Positions 18,127 to 26,384 of a stretch of 64,000 bases of DNA are shown in pieces. Source of the stretch: Paenibacillaceae bacterium GAS479. GTDB lineage: Bacteria > Bacillota > Bacilli > Paenibacillales > Paenibacillaceae. Position numbers and translations under genes: made by a program. The stretch's first letter is position 1; every line of letters starts with the position of its first letter. Under the pieces are notes generated by a model that was not told the DNA's origin, did not search any database, and saw only the letters and a program-made list of their open reading frames with translations. The stretch is taken from assembly GCA_900105225.1 (NCBI GenBank), contig LT629764.1, forward strand, positions 3,365,501 to 3,429,500, in the 5' to 3' direction.

Positions 18127-20877
18127 ATGCCTGTACTCTGTTCAACATGCGGGGGGCAAAGACCGTACGGTGACTTCGTTCAAATCAGCTATAAGGCTGA
18201 TGCGGAGGGTTATTATCGCGAAGTTCATCAGCGTGTTAATGGTGTTCGAATTTCCGGTTGGCGTTCACTCGAAGATGATGTGGGAATGTTCCAGAATCTT
18301 CATGCTGGCCTGTATTGTTCTCACGATGGAAGTTCCGTCATAGAGGGAATGTTGATGCCTGAAGAAGCAGAACTGCTCATGGATAGAAGGCTTCCCGTGC
18401 AGCAAGATTTTGATAGTGGAAAACTCGTTGAGGACTTGTTGGAACTTGGCAAGCGTATTCGAAGTGATGTACACGCCCATGAAATTGATGAACAGCTAGG
18501 GGCATATGCTGAACATATTCCCTTGTCCAGTTGGCTGATGCGTAAGCTTCAAACCATGGGAATAGAGCGGTTGTATGAACATCAAGGAGAAGCTATACAG
18601 TCCATTAGACAAGGGCGTAATGTTGTTATATGCACGAAGACAGCGTCGGGTAAATCGTTGGCTTACAATATTCCCATTATGGAGAAATTGGCAGTTGATC
18701 CGGATGCATGCACGCTTTATTTGGCACCATACAAGGCACTCGTCGAGGACCAGTTTGCTCATTTGCAAAAATGGGCCGATGTCTCAGATGAACAAGGAAA
18801 TAGCGTTTCAATGAATGGATTCTCTCGATTTTTGGTGAACGGACAAGAGGTGTCTGTTGGTGTCCTGCATGGACAACGAAATGTTCCGCAACATATGAGA
18901 AAAGATCAAGCTTCCAGCTTGGTGTTCTCAGAAGGACGATACTGGCTGACGAATGTTCATTATCTGCATTTAATCCTTCAAAGCTCGATCTCCCCTACGG
19001 GAAAAGGACCCAGTCTGCTGAGGTATCTTAAAAACCTTCGATACATCGTCATTGACGAGCTCCATCAATTCTCTGGGTTGTTAGGTTCTAAAGTGTCGTT
19101 GGTACTTCGCAGGTTACGAATGCTTTGTGAGAGGCTGGGGAATAAAAACCTCCAATTTATTGCCTGTTCGGCTACAATTGCCAATCCCAAGTATTTGGCC
19201 GAGGAATTAACGGGAAAACGAGGAATCCAAGGGTTTCATGAGATTGTTGGAGCTCATGCACCTGTGAAGCGAAAAAATATAATGTTGTGGAATTCAGGCT
19301 ATGCGGAAGATGAGCAGAAGAAGAGAGCGACGGTATCCGATCTTTACGAGATTCTTCGTGCCTTATATAAAGACGGACGATGGCCAAGAAGCATTATCTT
19401 CTCGAGAAACCGTCAGCAAGCACAGCTCCTTAGTCGTGAATTAAATATCATTATGCGTAACCACTTACAAGACAATAGTAGGGCAGAGTTAGATGAACGA
19501 CAGGAGCTTTTCCTGCCCTACCATGCTTACTTGACGCAAGAGACCAAAGAGATGACGATTCGAAAGCTGGAGCAAGGTGAGATTCTGGGAGTGGTCACTA
19601 CCAGTGCTTTGGAAGTTGGTATTGATGTCAAATGTCTGGATGTATGCATTTTGCTCGGATACCCTGGATCACAAGCTTCTTTCTGGCAACAAGCTGGGAG
19701 AGTGGGTCGCAGCAGAGATGGAGTTGTCATCATGATGGTGCAAGAAGAGCCGCTGCAGCAATATTTTGCCCGTAATCCACGAGAGTTCTTTGAGCTCCCT
19801 CCTGAGTCGGCAACAATTAATACCAACAATCCACGACTTCTGAAAGAGCATCTCGTCTACGCTGCTTACGAGCAGGGAGGAATAGTTACCAATGCGATCA
19901 ATTACGTTCGCTCTTCTACGCTGCGTAAAGTAGTCGCCGATACTAATGATCAGTGGCAACAAATCGAAGGCCAACTCCTGTATCAAGGCGACCCTCCGCG
20001 CTATCAAACTTTAGTTACGATGGGAGACACTTACACGGTTGTGACCAAGCATGGTTGGAATGAAGAAATTTTATTTCAAAGCGTAGATGGGCGTTCATTA
20101 ATTCGGGACTATCACGTTGATGCCGTCTTTCTTGGCTCAGATAACCGGACTTTTTATAAAGTTAAGTGGGTCAACAACAAGCAGCGGAAAGTACTAGTCG
20201 AGCCAGTAAGAGCGGATTATCATACACGGGGTATTGTTCGAGACAGCATAGAGGTCCATAACATTTCCAATCCCCTTAAGAGTGGAAATGAGATCAAGGC
20301 GAATCTTGGGAATATAATCGTTAAACGCAGCACTTTCGGGTATAAGAAAGTCTACAATCATGGCGCCATGCCCCCAGAGACGGTTCAGTTAACGAATACG
20401 TATCCGGTTTCTTTTCAAACAGAAGCCTTTTGGTTGATGTGGGATCAGGAAGGGAAGGACGTAATCAGAGGACTTCTGAAGGAAGTACAAGAACGTGAGC
20501 CTATTGCCGATGAGGAGTTAATTGAAGGCAGTTTACACGCCATTGAGCATGCAATTGCATCGACGATTCCAGCGATTATAAAGTGCAATATGGCAGATTT
20601 TCAACACACTTCGTTTTACTCAGGTTCTGCAGTTTTCGGGATGCCTGGATTATTCTTCTATGACAGCCAAGCCGGGGGAGGCTCCGGTATTATAGAGGTT
20701 ATAGCCGAAAAATTCGGTGTGTTATTGGAAAAAGCCAGACAAATTATGAGCAGCTGCGGTTGTTCTGACGGCTGTCCGTCTTGCATTCAATTATTCCATT
20801 GCGAGAGACAGAATGAATCGCTTCATAAAGCAGGGGGACTGATTGTGTTAGAGTATCTCCACGGATTTTATAATTAA
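18127..20877 (+). CDS. DEAD/DEAH helicase with C-terminal DUF1998 domain (second of a tandem pair)
   Basis: A 916-residue protein, same architecture as its upstream neighbour: N-terminal cysteines (LCSTCGGQRPYG), motif I TKTASGKS (about 170), motif II DELH (about 309), ACSATI (about 347), SALEVGIDVK, motif VI QQAGRVGRS (about 521), and the DUF1998 cysteine cluster CGCSDGCPSC (about 876). Motif I has Ser in place of Thr after the Lys, which is still competent for ATP binding. The start follows GAAGGGGAC in the end of the preceding gene. Sequence divergence between the two copies is considerable, so the duplication is old and both were kept; this argues for distinct roles in one complex. Confidence 0.85.
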   Translation: MPVLCSTCGGQRPYGDFVQISYKADAEGYYREVHQRVNGVRISGWRSLEDDVGMFQNLHAGLYCSHDGSSVIEGMLMPEEAELLMDRRLPVQQDFDSGKLVEDLLELGKRIRSDVHAHEIDEQLGAYAEHIPLSSWLMRKLQTMGIERLYEHQGEAIQSIRQGRNVVICTKTASGKSLAYNIPIMEKLAVDPDACTLYLAPYKALVEDQFAHLQKWADVSDEQGNSVSMNGFSRFLVNGQEVSVGVLHGQRNVPQHMRKDQASSLVFSEGRYWLTNVHYLHLILQSSISPTGKGPSLLRYLKNLRYIVIDELHQFSGLLGSKVSLVLRRLRMLCERLGNKNLQFIACSATIANPKYLAEELTGKRGIQGFHEIVGAHAPVKRKNIMLWNSGYAEDEQKKRATVSDLYEILRALYKDGRWPRSIIFSRNRQQAQLLSRELNIIMRNHLQDNSRAELDERQELFLPYHAYLTQETKEMTIRKLEQGEILGVVTTSALEVGIDVKCLDVCILLGYPGSQASFWQQAGRVGRSRDGVVIMMVQEEPLQQYFARNPREFFELPPESATINTNNPRLLKEHLVYAAYEQGGIVTNAINYVRSSTLRKVVADTNDQWQQIEGQLLYQGDPPRYQTLVTMGDTYTVVTKHGWNEEILFQSVDGRSLIRDYHVDAVFLGSDNRTFYKVKWVNNKQRKVLVEPVRADYHTRGIVRDSIEVHNISNPLKSGNEIKANLGNIIVKRSTFGYKKVYNHGAMPPETVQLTNTYPVSFQTEAFWLMWDQEGKDVIRGLLKEVQEREPIADEELIEGSLHAIEHAIASTIPAIIKCNMADFQHTSFYSGSAVFGMPGLFFYDSQAGGGSGIIEVIAEKFGVLLEKARQIMSSCGCSDGCPSCIQLFHCERQNESLHKAGGLIVLEYLHGFYN

Positions 20878-21133
20878 TTTATCATCCAGATGAAATAAAG
20901 AAAGAATTCCAGAGTTTCAGATAAATCTGAGAATTCGAACCCGGCAGAACAGATTGAGCAACCGGTAAGGAGCAATCCGAGAGCGACATTAATTCAGGTG
21001 GAGTAAATCCGTTCAATCGGTTGCAAAGAGTCGAATTTGCAGCTGTCAGGCGTCTCTTATTGGAAGAGGCGCCTCTAGTGTATTAGACAACGGAATTGAT
21101 TAATTCAATGGGGAGATCTAAAGGAGAGATTAT
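20878..21133. other. Intergenic stretch before the McrBC-like unit
   Basis: No gene. It contains a hairpin at 21048-21074 (11-bp arms AGGCGTCTCTT/AAGAGGCGCCT with one G-T pair, loop ATTGG) without a following T-run, so it may be an attenuator, an operator or a weak terminator. A ribosome binding site AAAGGAGAG stands before the ATG at 21134. A promoter for the next operon probably lies here, but I see no clear one. Confidence 0.5.
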
Positions 21134-22441
21134 ATGACCACGAAGAAAAAGGAAAGCAAAGCTGAGTTGCTGGATACGGATACATGGATCGAGATGCTTT
21201 ATCAACTGTTGAATGACAAGGAAATTCGCAAAATTGCCTCGGTTATACAACCCCAAATACAGGGATTTACGACAAAAAACACGGTGAAAGCTCCGCCAAG
21301 CTTGCTGCGAAAAAAAACAATTGATAAGCTGAAGCAAAATAAATCCATCGTAGACTGGATGAAGAAATGGTTTCAGCCCGCGGCCTCCAAAGTGAAGGAG
21401 GCGAATATTGATTTTGAACAATTTCTCTATAAGTCCAAATTTGGAGAAAGCGTAACATTTGCAGAGGCAGTAGCACAAATGGGTATTGTCTACCCCGAGA
21501 TGTTTAATACCCATAAGGCATCCATAATGAGTAATCTGGAAGCGGGCAAGCATCCTTTGGATCATCTGACCGTGGATAAGCTTACTCCGAAGAAGGCGCT
21601 GCAAGTCAAAGCGCTGGCATGGGAGGATTCTACTGCTGTGGAATACTATCGAATGCTGGTGGAGAAGGCCTTGAAATCCCTGCCGGTTATTGAAGGCAGC
21701 ATCAAGGAATGGGTTCAAAATAAACAAGCGATTGAGAACGGAGAAATCGCACACATTGCATCCACGCGCATGGATGAAATCAGGAAGTGGCCGGAAGGAG
21801 AAAAGGCAGTTTTTTTGCAAATGGCCTTTCATGATAGTCAAAAAGTAATCTGGACGATCATGGAGGATTTTATTACAGAGAAGAGCGAACTGGAAAAGCA
21901 AGTCAAGGATAAAGAGAAAAGATTGAAAAAGCTTGAAAAGCAGAATACAGAAAGAGAAGAGACTGAAGCGGTATGGAAGGAGAAAACGGCAGAAATCGAG
22001 AAGAAGCTATTGAAAACGGAGCTGCAGTATACCCAAACATTGGCTGAACTGCAGACTGAGATCAAAGTTCTCAAACAACGGCAAGCCGTTAAGCAGGAAG
22101 TTGCCGCCGCAAATGACTTGCAGATGCCTCTTCTCGTCACGGAATCCGATTTCACATTACTCACTCGTCTTAAAGCGGATGATTTTGTTGGGCTGATTCC
22201 TGCCGGTCAGATCACTACGGTAGAGAATATGGATCAATTTCAACATGTCCAGCTTGCACGGGGCACACAATGCTTGTTTATACACTCGGATTCTTTTTCG
22301 ACAAAAGAACAATTCCAGCTGGATGACTATGCCAGAACGTATCAGATCCCATTCAAATCCGTAAGCGGTAACGTTGCAGCTGTCACGAGACAAATTATTT
22401 ATTATTTGGAAGGAGCAATTCTGGATGAAATTAACGCGTGA
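21134..22441 (+). CDS. Coiled-coil protein, first gene of a McrBC-like three-gene unit
   Basis: A 435-residue soluble protein of unknown family. The first 240 residues are mostly helical. About 245-320 is a strongly charged coiled coil (Glu/Lys runs). The C-terminal 100 residues look like a small alpha/beta domain with the strand CLFIHSDSF followed by helices, vaguely like receiver or DUF2325-type domains (weak). It overlaps the AAA gene by 17 bp, which carries its own AAGGAG, so the two are coupled. By position it could be the sensor or DNA-recognition subunit for the AAA ATPase and nuclease, as McrB N-terminal domains are in canonical McrBC; this is inference. Confidence 0.75.
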   Translation: MTTKKKESKAELLDTDTWIEMLYQLLNDKEIRKIASVIQPQIQGFTTKNTVKAPPSLLRKKTIDKLKQNKSIVDWMKKWFQPAASKVKEANIDFEQFLYKSKFGESVTFAEAVAQMGIVYPEMFNTHKASIMSNLEAGKHPLDHLTVDKLTPKKALQVKALAWEDSTAVEYYRMLVEKALKSLPVIEGSIKEWVQNKQAIENGEIAHIASTRMDEIRKWPEGEKAVFLQMAFHDSQKVIWTIMEDFITEKSELEKQVKDKEKRLKKLEKQNTEREETEAVWKEKTAEIEKKLLKTELQYTQTLAELQTEIKVLKQRQAVKQEVAAANDLQMPLLVTESDFTLLTRLKADDFVGLIPAGQITTVENMDQFQHVQLARGTQCLFIHSDSFSTKEQFQLDDYARTYQIPFKSVSGNVAAVTRQIIYYLEGAILDEINA

Positions 22442-24455
22442 GCTGACCAATGATATCGAGACGCGCTTGAAGAGAGCCGTATTTGTAGGGAGATTAATGA
22501 CAGAGGAAGAGCTGGCTTTTTCCGTGTTGGAGCCGGTTTGGGAAGACAATCAGGAATTCCTCCTTTTTCATATCAAATGTTTGTCTGACATTCCAGACGA
22601 GCTTGCCCAATACTTTATGTACCAGAACCGTATCTTTCGAGGGAGTACGCGAAGTGCGAACAATATACAGAAAATAAGGTCGCAGCTTGTGCCTAATTTT
22701 GACAGATTGAGGCCGGAAGAACAACGGAGCCTATTGCAGCAACGATTAGAAAATAAATTGCTGCTTTTTTCATTGTATACAATAAACACCAATGTATTTC
22801 TGGATATTATGAAAATCGAAGATATAACAGAACCTAATTTCGAGGAAAGGTATGAAATTATCGCGGGGCCACAGTTGAATTTGAAGGAGCGCAGAGGGGA
22901 ATTCGAGGAGCGAATGAAGGAGAGCCGCCCATTCGTTTTACCTTGCTATCCGGACTTGTTTCGTTCGCCGGGTCTCGTTTATTTCGATAAGACTTTATAT
23001 AGCGAGTTGGAGCTGAAAACATCCGGGAATGCAGCTACATACTATCTTCAGAATCAGGAAGAGGTTCGCTGTCTGGAGGTTGACACTGATTTCTTCGACA
23101 ACATTCAATTACGACATGGTGATTACATCTATGTCGTTGCCTCGACTTATTACCACAAGAAGCTGGCGGAACTGAAAAAAAATGGGTTTTCCTTGCGGGA
23201 ATCGAAGAATCGGCGAGAGGAGAGGGCGCGGAACAAGCCGCTCGTGAAGGAGCAGCAGGCTGTTAGCATCGAGAATAGAGAACAGCTCAGTCAGCTTTTC
23301 ACCGGGCAAGAGATGGATGTTGAAGGAAGCGCAGTTAAGGCGGATGAAGGGGATTTTTTGGCTCAATTACTGGAAAACGCGACGGCAAAGGGATTATATT
23401 TCGATCAAACGGATCTCGTAAATGTACATACGAGCATAAAAACAAATATGCTGACGATTATCGGGGGTATGTCCGGTACGGGAAAATCACATCTTGCACT
23501 CTTGTACGGAGAGACGCTTGGACTTCAGTATGGGAAGCATGTAAAGCTGATCCCCATTTCTCCATCGTATCATGAGCCTGGCGATTTACTGGGGTTTATG
23601 AACCCTGCGACCGGTATTTATCAGGAGAGCGAGACAGGCCTGATCAGCCTTCTGATTGAAGCGCAGTCCAACCCGGAGCAATTATACATGGTTATCTTCG
23701 ATGAAATGAATCTGGCTCAAGTCGAGCACTGGTTTAGTCCGTTTATATCGTTGCTTGAATTGGAGAAAAACAAGCGTTGTCTCCAGTTGTATCATCCTCG
23801 TGTTCCATGCAGGAACGCCTATCCGTCCGAGGTGGTTGTGGGAGATAATGTGATCTTTGTCGGCACCGTCAATTTCGACGAGACGACGAAGTCCTTCTCG
23901 CATCGTCTTCTAGACCGGGCGAATGTTATTGCGCCGCGGAAGTTAAGCTTCAGGGAAGTTCGGAACATGCAGCAAGATCAAGTTTCCGGGTCATATGCGA
24001 CAGTTCGGATAACAAAATCGACCTTAAGGAATGTATGGATGAATCGTTCAGTTGGAGAAATCTCGGATCTAAGCGAAGAAGAGGTGATCCTTATGGACCT
24101 TCTTCATGAGACGCTGCAGAAGAACGACAGTCAGCTAGGCATATCTTTTCGGGTCATACTTGCCATCGCCCATTACGTAAGCAACATTCCTAGTATGCCG
24201 AATGGTTTGACAGCGATTAGCCGGGGGACTGCGCTGGATATCCAACTTAAGCAGCGCGTATTCTCTAAGCTATCCGGGATGGAGACAACAATCGGAGCGC
24301 TGGTAGGCACATACCACGGAGAGAATTACGAAGGAGGTTTTCTGACAGAAACGCTTCAATCCGCCGAAAGCCAGCAAATATCCGACTTTGAACAATCGAT
24401 CGAATTTTTGAAGAAAAAGGCGAAAGAGTTGACGACCCATGGCTATGCCAACTGA
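22425..24455 (+). CDS. McrB-like AAA+ ATPase
   Basis: The start is ATG 22425, nine bases after AAGGAG; 676 residues. About 1-330 is an N-terminal region without a known motif. The AAA+ core follows: Walker A GGMSGTGKS (about 346-354), Walker B MVIFDEMNLAQVEHWFSPF (about 421-439), and a sensor segment GTVNFDETTKSFSHRLLDRA (about 478-497). The DEMN motif and the NFDE segment sit where McrB has its DEIN and NTAD (GTP signature) motifs, so the family is right, but the nucleotide (ATP or GTP) cannot be told. McrB-type motors translocate DNA and drive a McrC-like nuclease. That nuclease is the next gene, which overlaps by 17 bp. Confidence 0.85.
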   Translation: MKLTRELTNDIETRLKRAVFVGRLMTEEELAFSVLEPVWEDNQEFLLFHIKCLSDIPDELAQYFMYQNRIFRGSTRSANNIQKIRSQLVPNFDRLRPEEQRSLLQQRLENKLLLFSLYTINTNVFLDIMKIEDITEPNFEERYEIIAGPQLNLKERRGEFEERMKESRPFVLPCYPDLFRSPGLVYFDKTLYSELELKTSGNAATYYLQNQEEVRCLEVDTDFFDNIQLRHGDYIYVVASTYYHKKLAELKKNGFSLRESKNRREERARNKPLVKEQQAVSIENREQLSQLFTGQEMDVEGSAVKADEGDFLAQLLENATAKGLYFDQTDLVNVHTSIKTNMLTIIGGMSGTGKSHLALLYGETLGLQYGKHVKLIPISPSYHEPGDLLGFMNPATGIYQESETGLISLLIEAQSNPEQLYMVIFDEMNLAQVEHWFSPFISLLELEKNKRCLQLYHPRVPCRNAYPSEVVVGDNVIFVGTVNFDETTKSFSHRLLDRANVIAPRKLSFREVRNMQQDQVSGSYATVRITKSTLRNVWMNRSVGEISDLSEEEVILMDLLHETLQKNDSQLGISFRVILAIAHYVSNIPSMPNGLTAISRGTALDIQLKQRVFSKLSGMETTIGALVGTYHGENYEGGFLTETLQSAESQQISDFEQSIEFLKKKAKELTTHGYAN

Positions 24456-26292
24456 TTCCGGCCAGCCTTTTGTGCTTTATCTGCTGCATGGAGAAGGAGC
24501 TTCAGCGGAGAGGATCCTCTTAAACACTTATTCGGAGCGGCTGGAACCGGCAGCTCCGGTCCGTATTACGGAAAATTTCCAGCTAATCGTAGAATTATCC
24601 GCTTGCGAGGAAGAGACTGGTGTTGTTTTACTATGGGATCAGCTTATCGATCGGGACGAAACGGAATCAGAACAGCCTATTGTACTGTCGATTACAAACA
24701 ACCGTCATATTTTGGCCCGTGGTAAAGAAGAGTATCCGTGGCGGTGCGGGATATACCAGTATCGGATTATACATAAGGGGTTTACCTATTACGGAACTTT
24801 CGAGGTTGTTCCTCGCAACTTCACTGGCGATCAACTGAGATCGATTCATGATACGCTGAATCAGACACTGGAAGGTCTTGTGGAAGACATTTTGATATTG
24901 AAACGAGCCGTTGCGGATTCGGAGGGCTTGGAGCATTTTGCGGCGTGGAGATATTTCACCTGGTATAAACAGGTCGAGGGCCGGCTTTTTCAGGCTGTTA
25001 AAGCGATTGAGCACAATCATGATTCTGACTTGAAATTGACTTATGCAGTGGAGGCGACAGAAAGAAGGCAAACGCTTAAGAGCGTTCGATGGTCCGTCGC
25101 GGGGAATGGCATAAGGTACGCGGGGACGAAGACCTTGAATCGGCGCATGGAGCTGCATTCGGATTCAGAGCCGAACCGTCTTATTAAGTATTGGCTGCGA
25201 TGCATCCTTGAAACAATGGGACGGGCTCTGTCTCGTATGCAGCTCGATTACGAAGAACTCGCTCTGCAGTATGACCGGATGGCATCCGGGATTGAGTATG
25301 ATGAAGGTAAGCACCAGGAAATAAGTCAGCTGAAAGCGGTGGCCAAAGTTTACTTAGATCAATCCTACAATTCGATCTACGGCAGAAAAAAGAGTTTGAT
25401 CAAAATGAGGGAGCAACTCGTTGCGCTACAACGGTTTGAGCAGCAATGCCAGAGAGACCAAAGTTTATTGAGGAAGACTCTCCATTCACCTTTTTGGCAG
25501 GATGTGTCCGACCATGTCCCCCGACGCATGACAATTGGCCGGCATCATGCCTATGAAGTTGTTTTTGAAATATGGAAGAGAGCGGCATCGTGGCAAGGTT
25601 CAGGTCGCGGTAAATTGAAAGACAAGTTTGTTCCGGTCGTTAAACCGACCGCACTGCTGTATGAGTATTATGTTCTGTTTACCGCAATTGAGTGTTTGCG
25701 TCGTCTCGGGTATGAGTCGAATGATCATACTATTGCCGAACAGCTGCAAATAAATTTCCACCTCGGCAATCTTCAGGAGGGAACCAAGGTCAGCCTGCAA
25801 CAAGACGGGCGTCTGATCGAGCTGACGTACGACGAAGAGATCGATAACCACGAGCGAGCGGCGCTGGAGAAACAAACCGGATTTTTTAGCACGGAACCCA
25901 ACAGACGACCGGACATACGAATTGATCTTTACGAAGTGGCACGCACGGGGGAAAAGCTGTATCTATCCTCGTTTATCCTGGAAGTGAAGTATCGGCCGAT
26001 ATGGAATATTTATTCGGATAAAGGCTATACCGCAACGATGCTGCAGATGTCCAGATACTTCATGATTCGCCATGTTCATTCCTGCAATGGAACCCGTACT
26101 TATGCCCGGACGCCAGTTCATAACGTCATTTGCGTTTATCCCGGCCATGAATCAAGTGAGCCTATACTAGAAACAGGCTGCGGGTCGTTCCTGCAGTTGT
26201 ATCCGGGTGATGATGGATATGCTATGGGGGCGGATCTATTGATGGATGTATTGGATCAATGGATTGGAAGTTTTAGGGCAGGACTGGTTTAA
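24439..26292 (+). CDS. McrC-like DUF2357 PD-(D/E)XK nuclease
   Basis: A 617-residue protein that begins inside the end of the AAA gene. The N-terminal part is a DUF2357-like beta-rich region; the middle is helical. The C-terminal nuclease has PDIRID (about 490-495) and, after a spacer, FILEVKYR (about 511-518), which supplies the D...E-x-K catalytic residues. A preceding segment ALLYEYYVLFTAIECL is characteristic of this family. It is the predicted DNA-cutting subunit of the unit, activated by the McrB-like motor. Type IV restriction systems of this kind usually recognise modified or otherwise foreign DNA. Copy B of the 67-bp element begins 2 bp after its stop. Confidence 0.82.
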   Translation: MAMPTDSGQPFVLYLLHGEGASAERILLNTYSERLEPAAPVRITENFQLIVELSACEEETGVVLLWDQLIDRDETESEQPIVLSITNNRHILARGKEEYPWRCGIYQYRIIHKGFTYYGTFEVVPRNFTGDQLRSIHDTLNQTLEGLVEDILILKRAVADSEGLEHFAAWRYFTWYKQVEGRLFQAVKAIEHNHDSDLKLTYAVEATERRQTLKSVRWSVAGNGIRYAGTKTLNRRMELHSDSEPNRLIKYWLRCILETMGRALSRMQLDYEELALQYDRMASGIEYDEGKHQEISQLKAVAKVYLDQSYNSIYGRKKSLIKMREQLVALQRFEQQCQRDQSLLRKTLHSPFWQDVSDHVPRRMTIGRHHAYEVVFEIWKRAASWQGSGRGKLKDKFVPVVKPTALLYEYYVLFTAIECLRRLGYESNDHTIAEQLQINFHLGNLQEGTKVSLQQDGRLIELTYDEEIDNHERAALEKQTGFFSTEPNRRPDIRIDLYEVARTGEKLYLSSFILEVKYRPIWNIYSDKGYTATMLQMSRYFMIRHVHSCNGTRTYARTPVHNVICVYPGHESSEPILETGCGSFLQLYPGDDGYAMGADLLMDVLDQWIGSFRAGLV

Positions 26293-26293
26293 T

Positions 26294-26360
26294 AGAACGC
26301 GCGTTTGATGACATGGTGATGTACTGAAGAAGGTTTATTATAGAAAAGGAGAGCCAATTC
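26294..26360 (+). repeat. 67-bp leader element, copy B (upstream of the 26385 gene)
   Basis: Gap-free match to 13205-13271. It fills most of the space between the DUF2357 gene and the ATG at 26385. The TATTATA at about 26336 in this copy could serve as a -10 box, where copy A has AGGATA, but no -35 at normal spacing is evident. Confidence 0.8.
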
Positions 26361-26384
26361 AAACAAATCCTAATGAGGTGCATC

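Noticed and set aside
20878-21133. Non-coding RNA or riboswitch
   Set aside because: There is one hairpin, but no recognisable class and no T-run; evidence is too thin.
14153-26292. DISARM or Druantia system
   Set aside because: DUF1998 helicases occur in both, but I find no methylase, DrmB/DrmC set or DruA-D/H genes next to them; two separate 900-residue helicases do not match DruE.
13205-26360. The two 67-bp copies as att sites of one integrated element
   Set aside because: No integrase lies inside, and both copies have the same spacing to a start codon, which fits a regulatory leader better. Not excluded.
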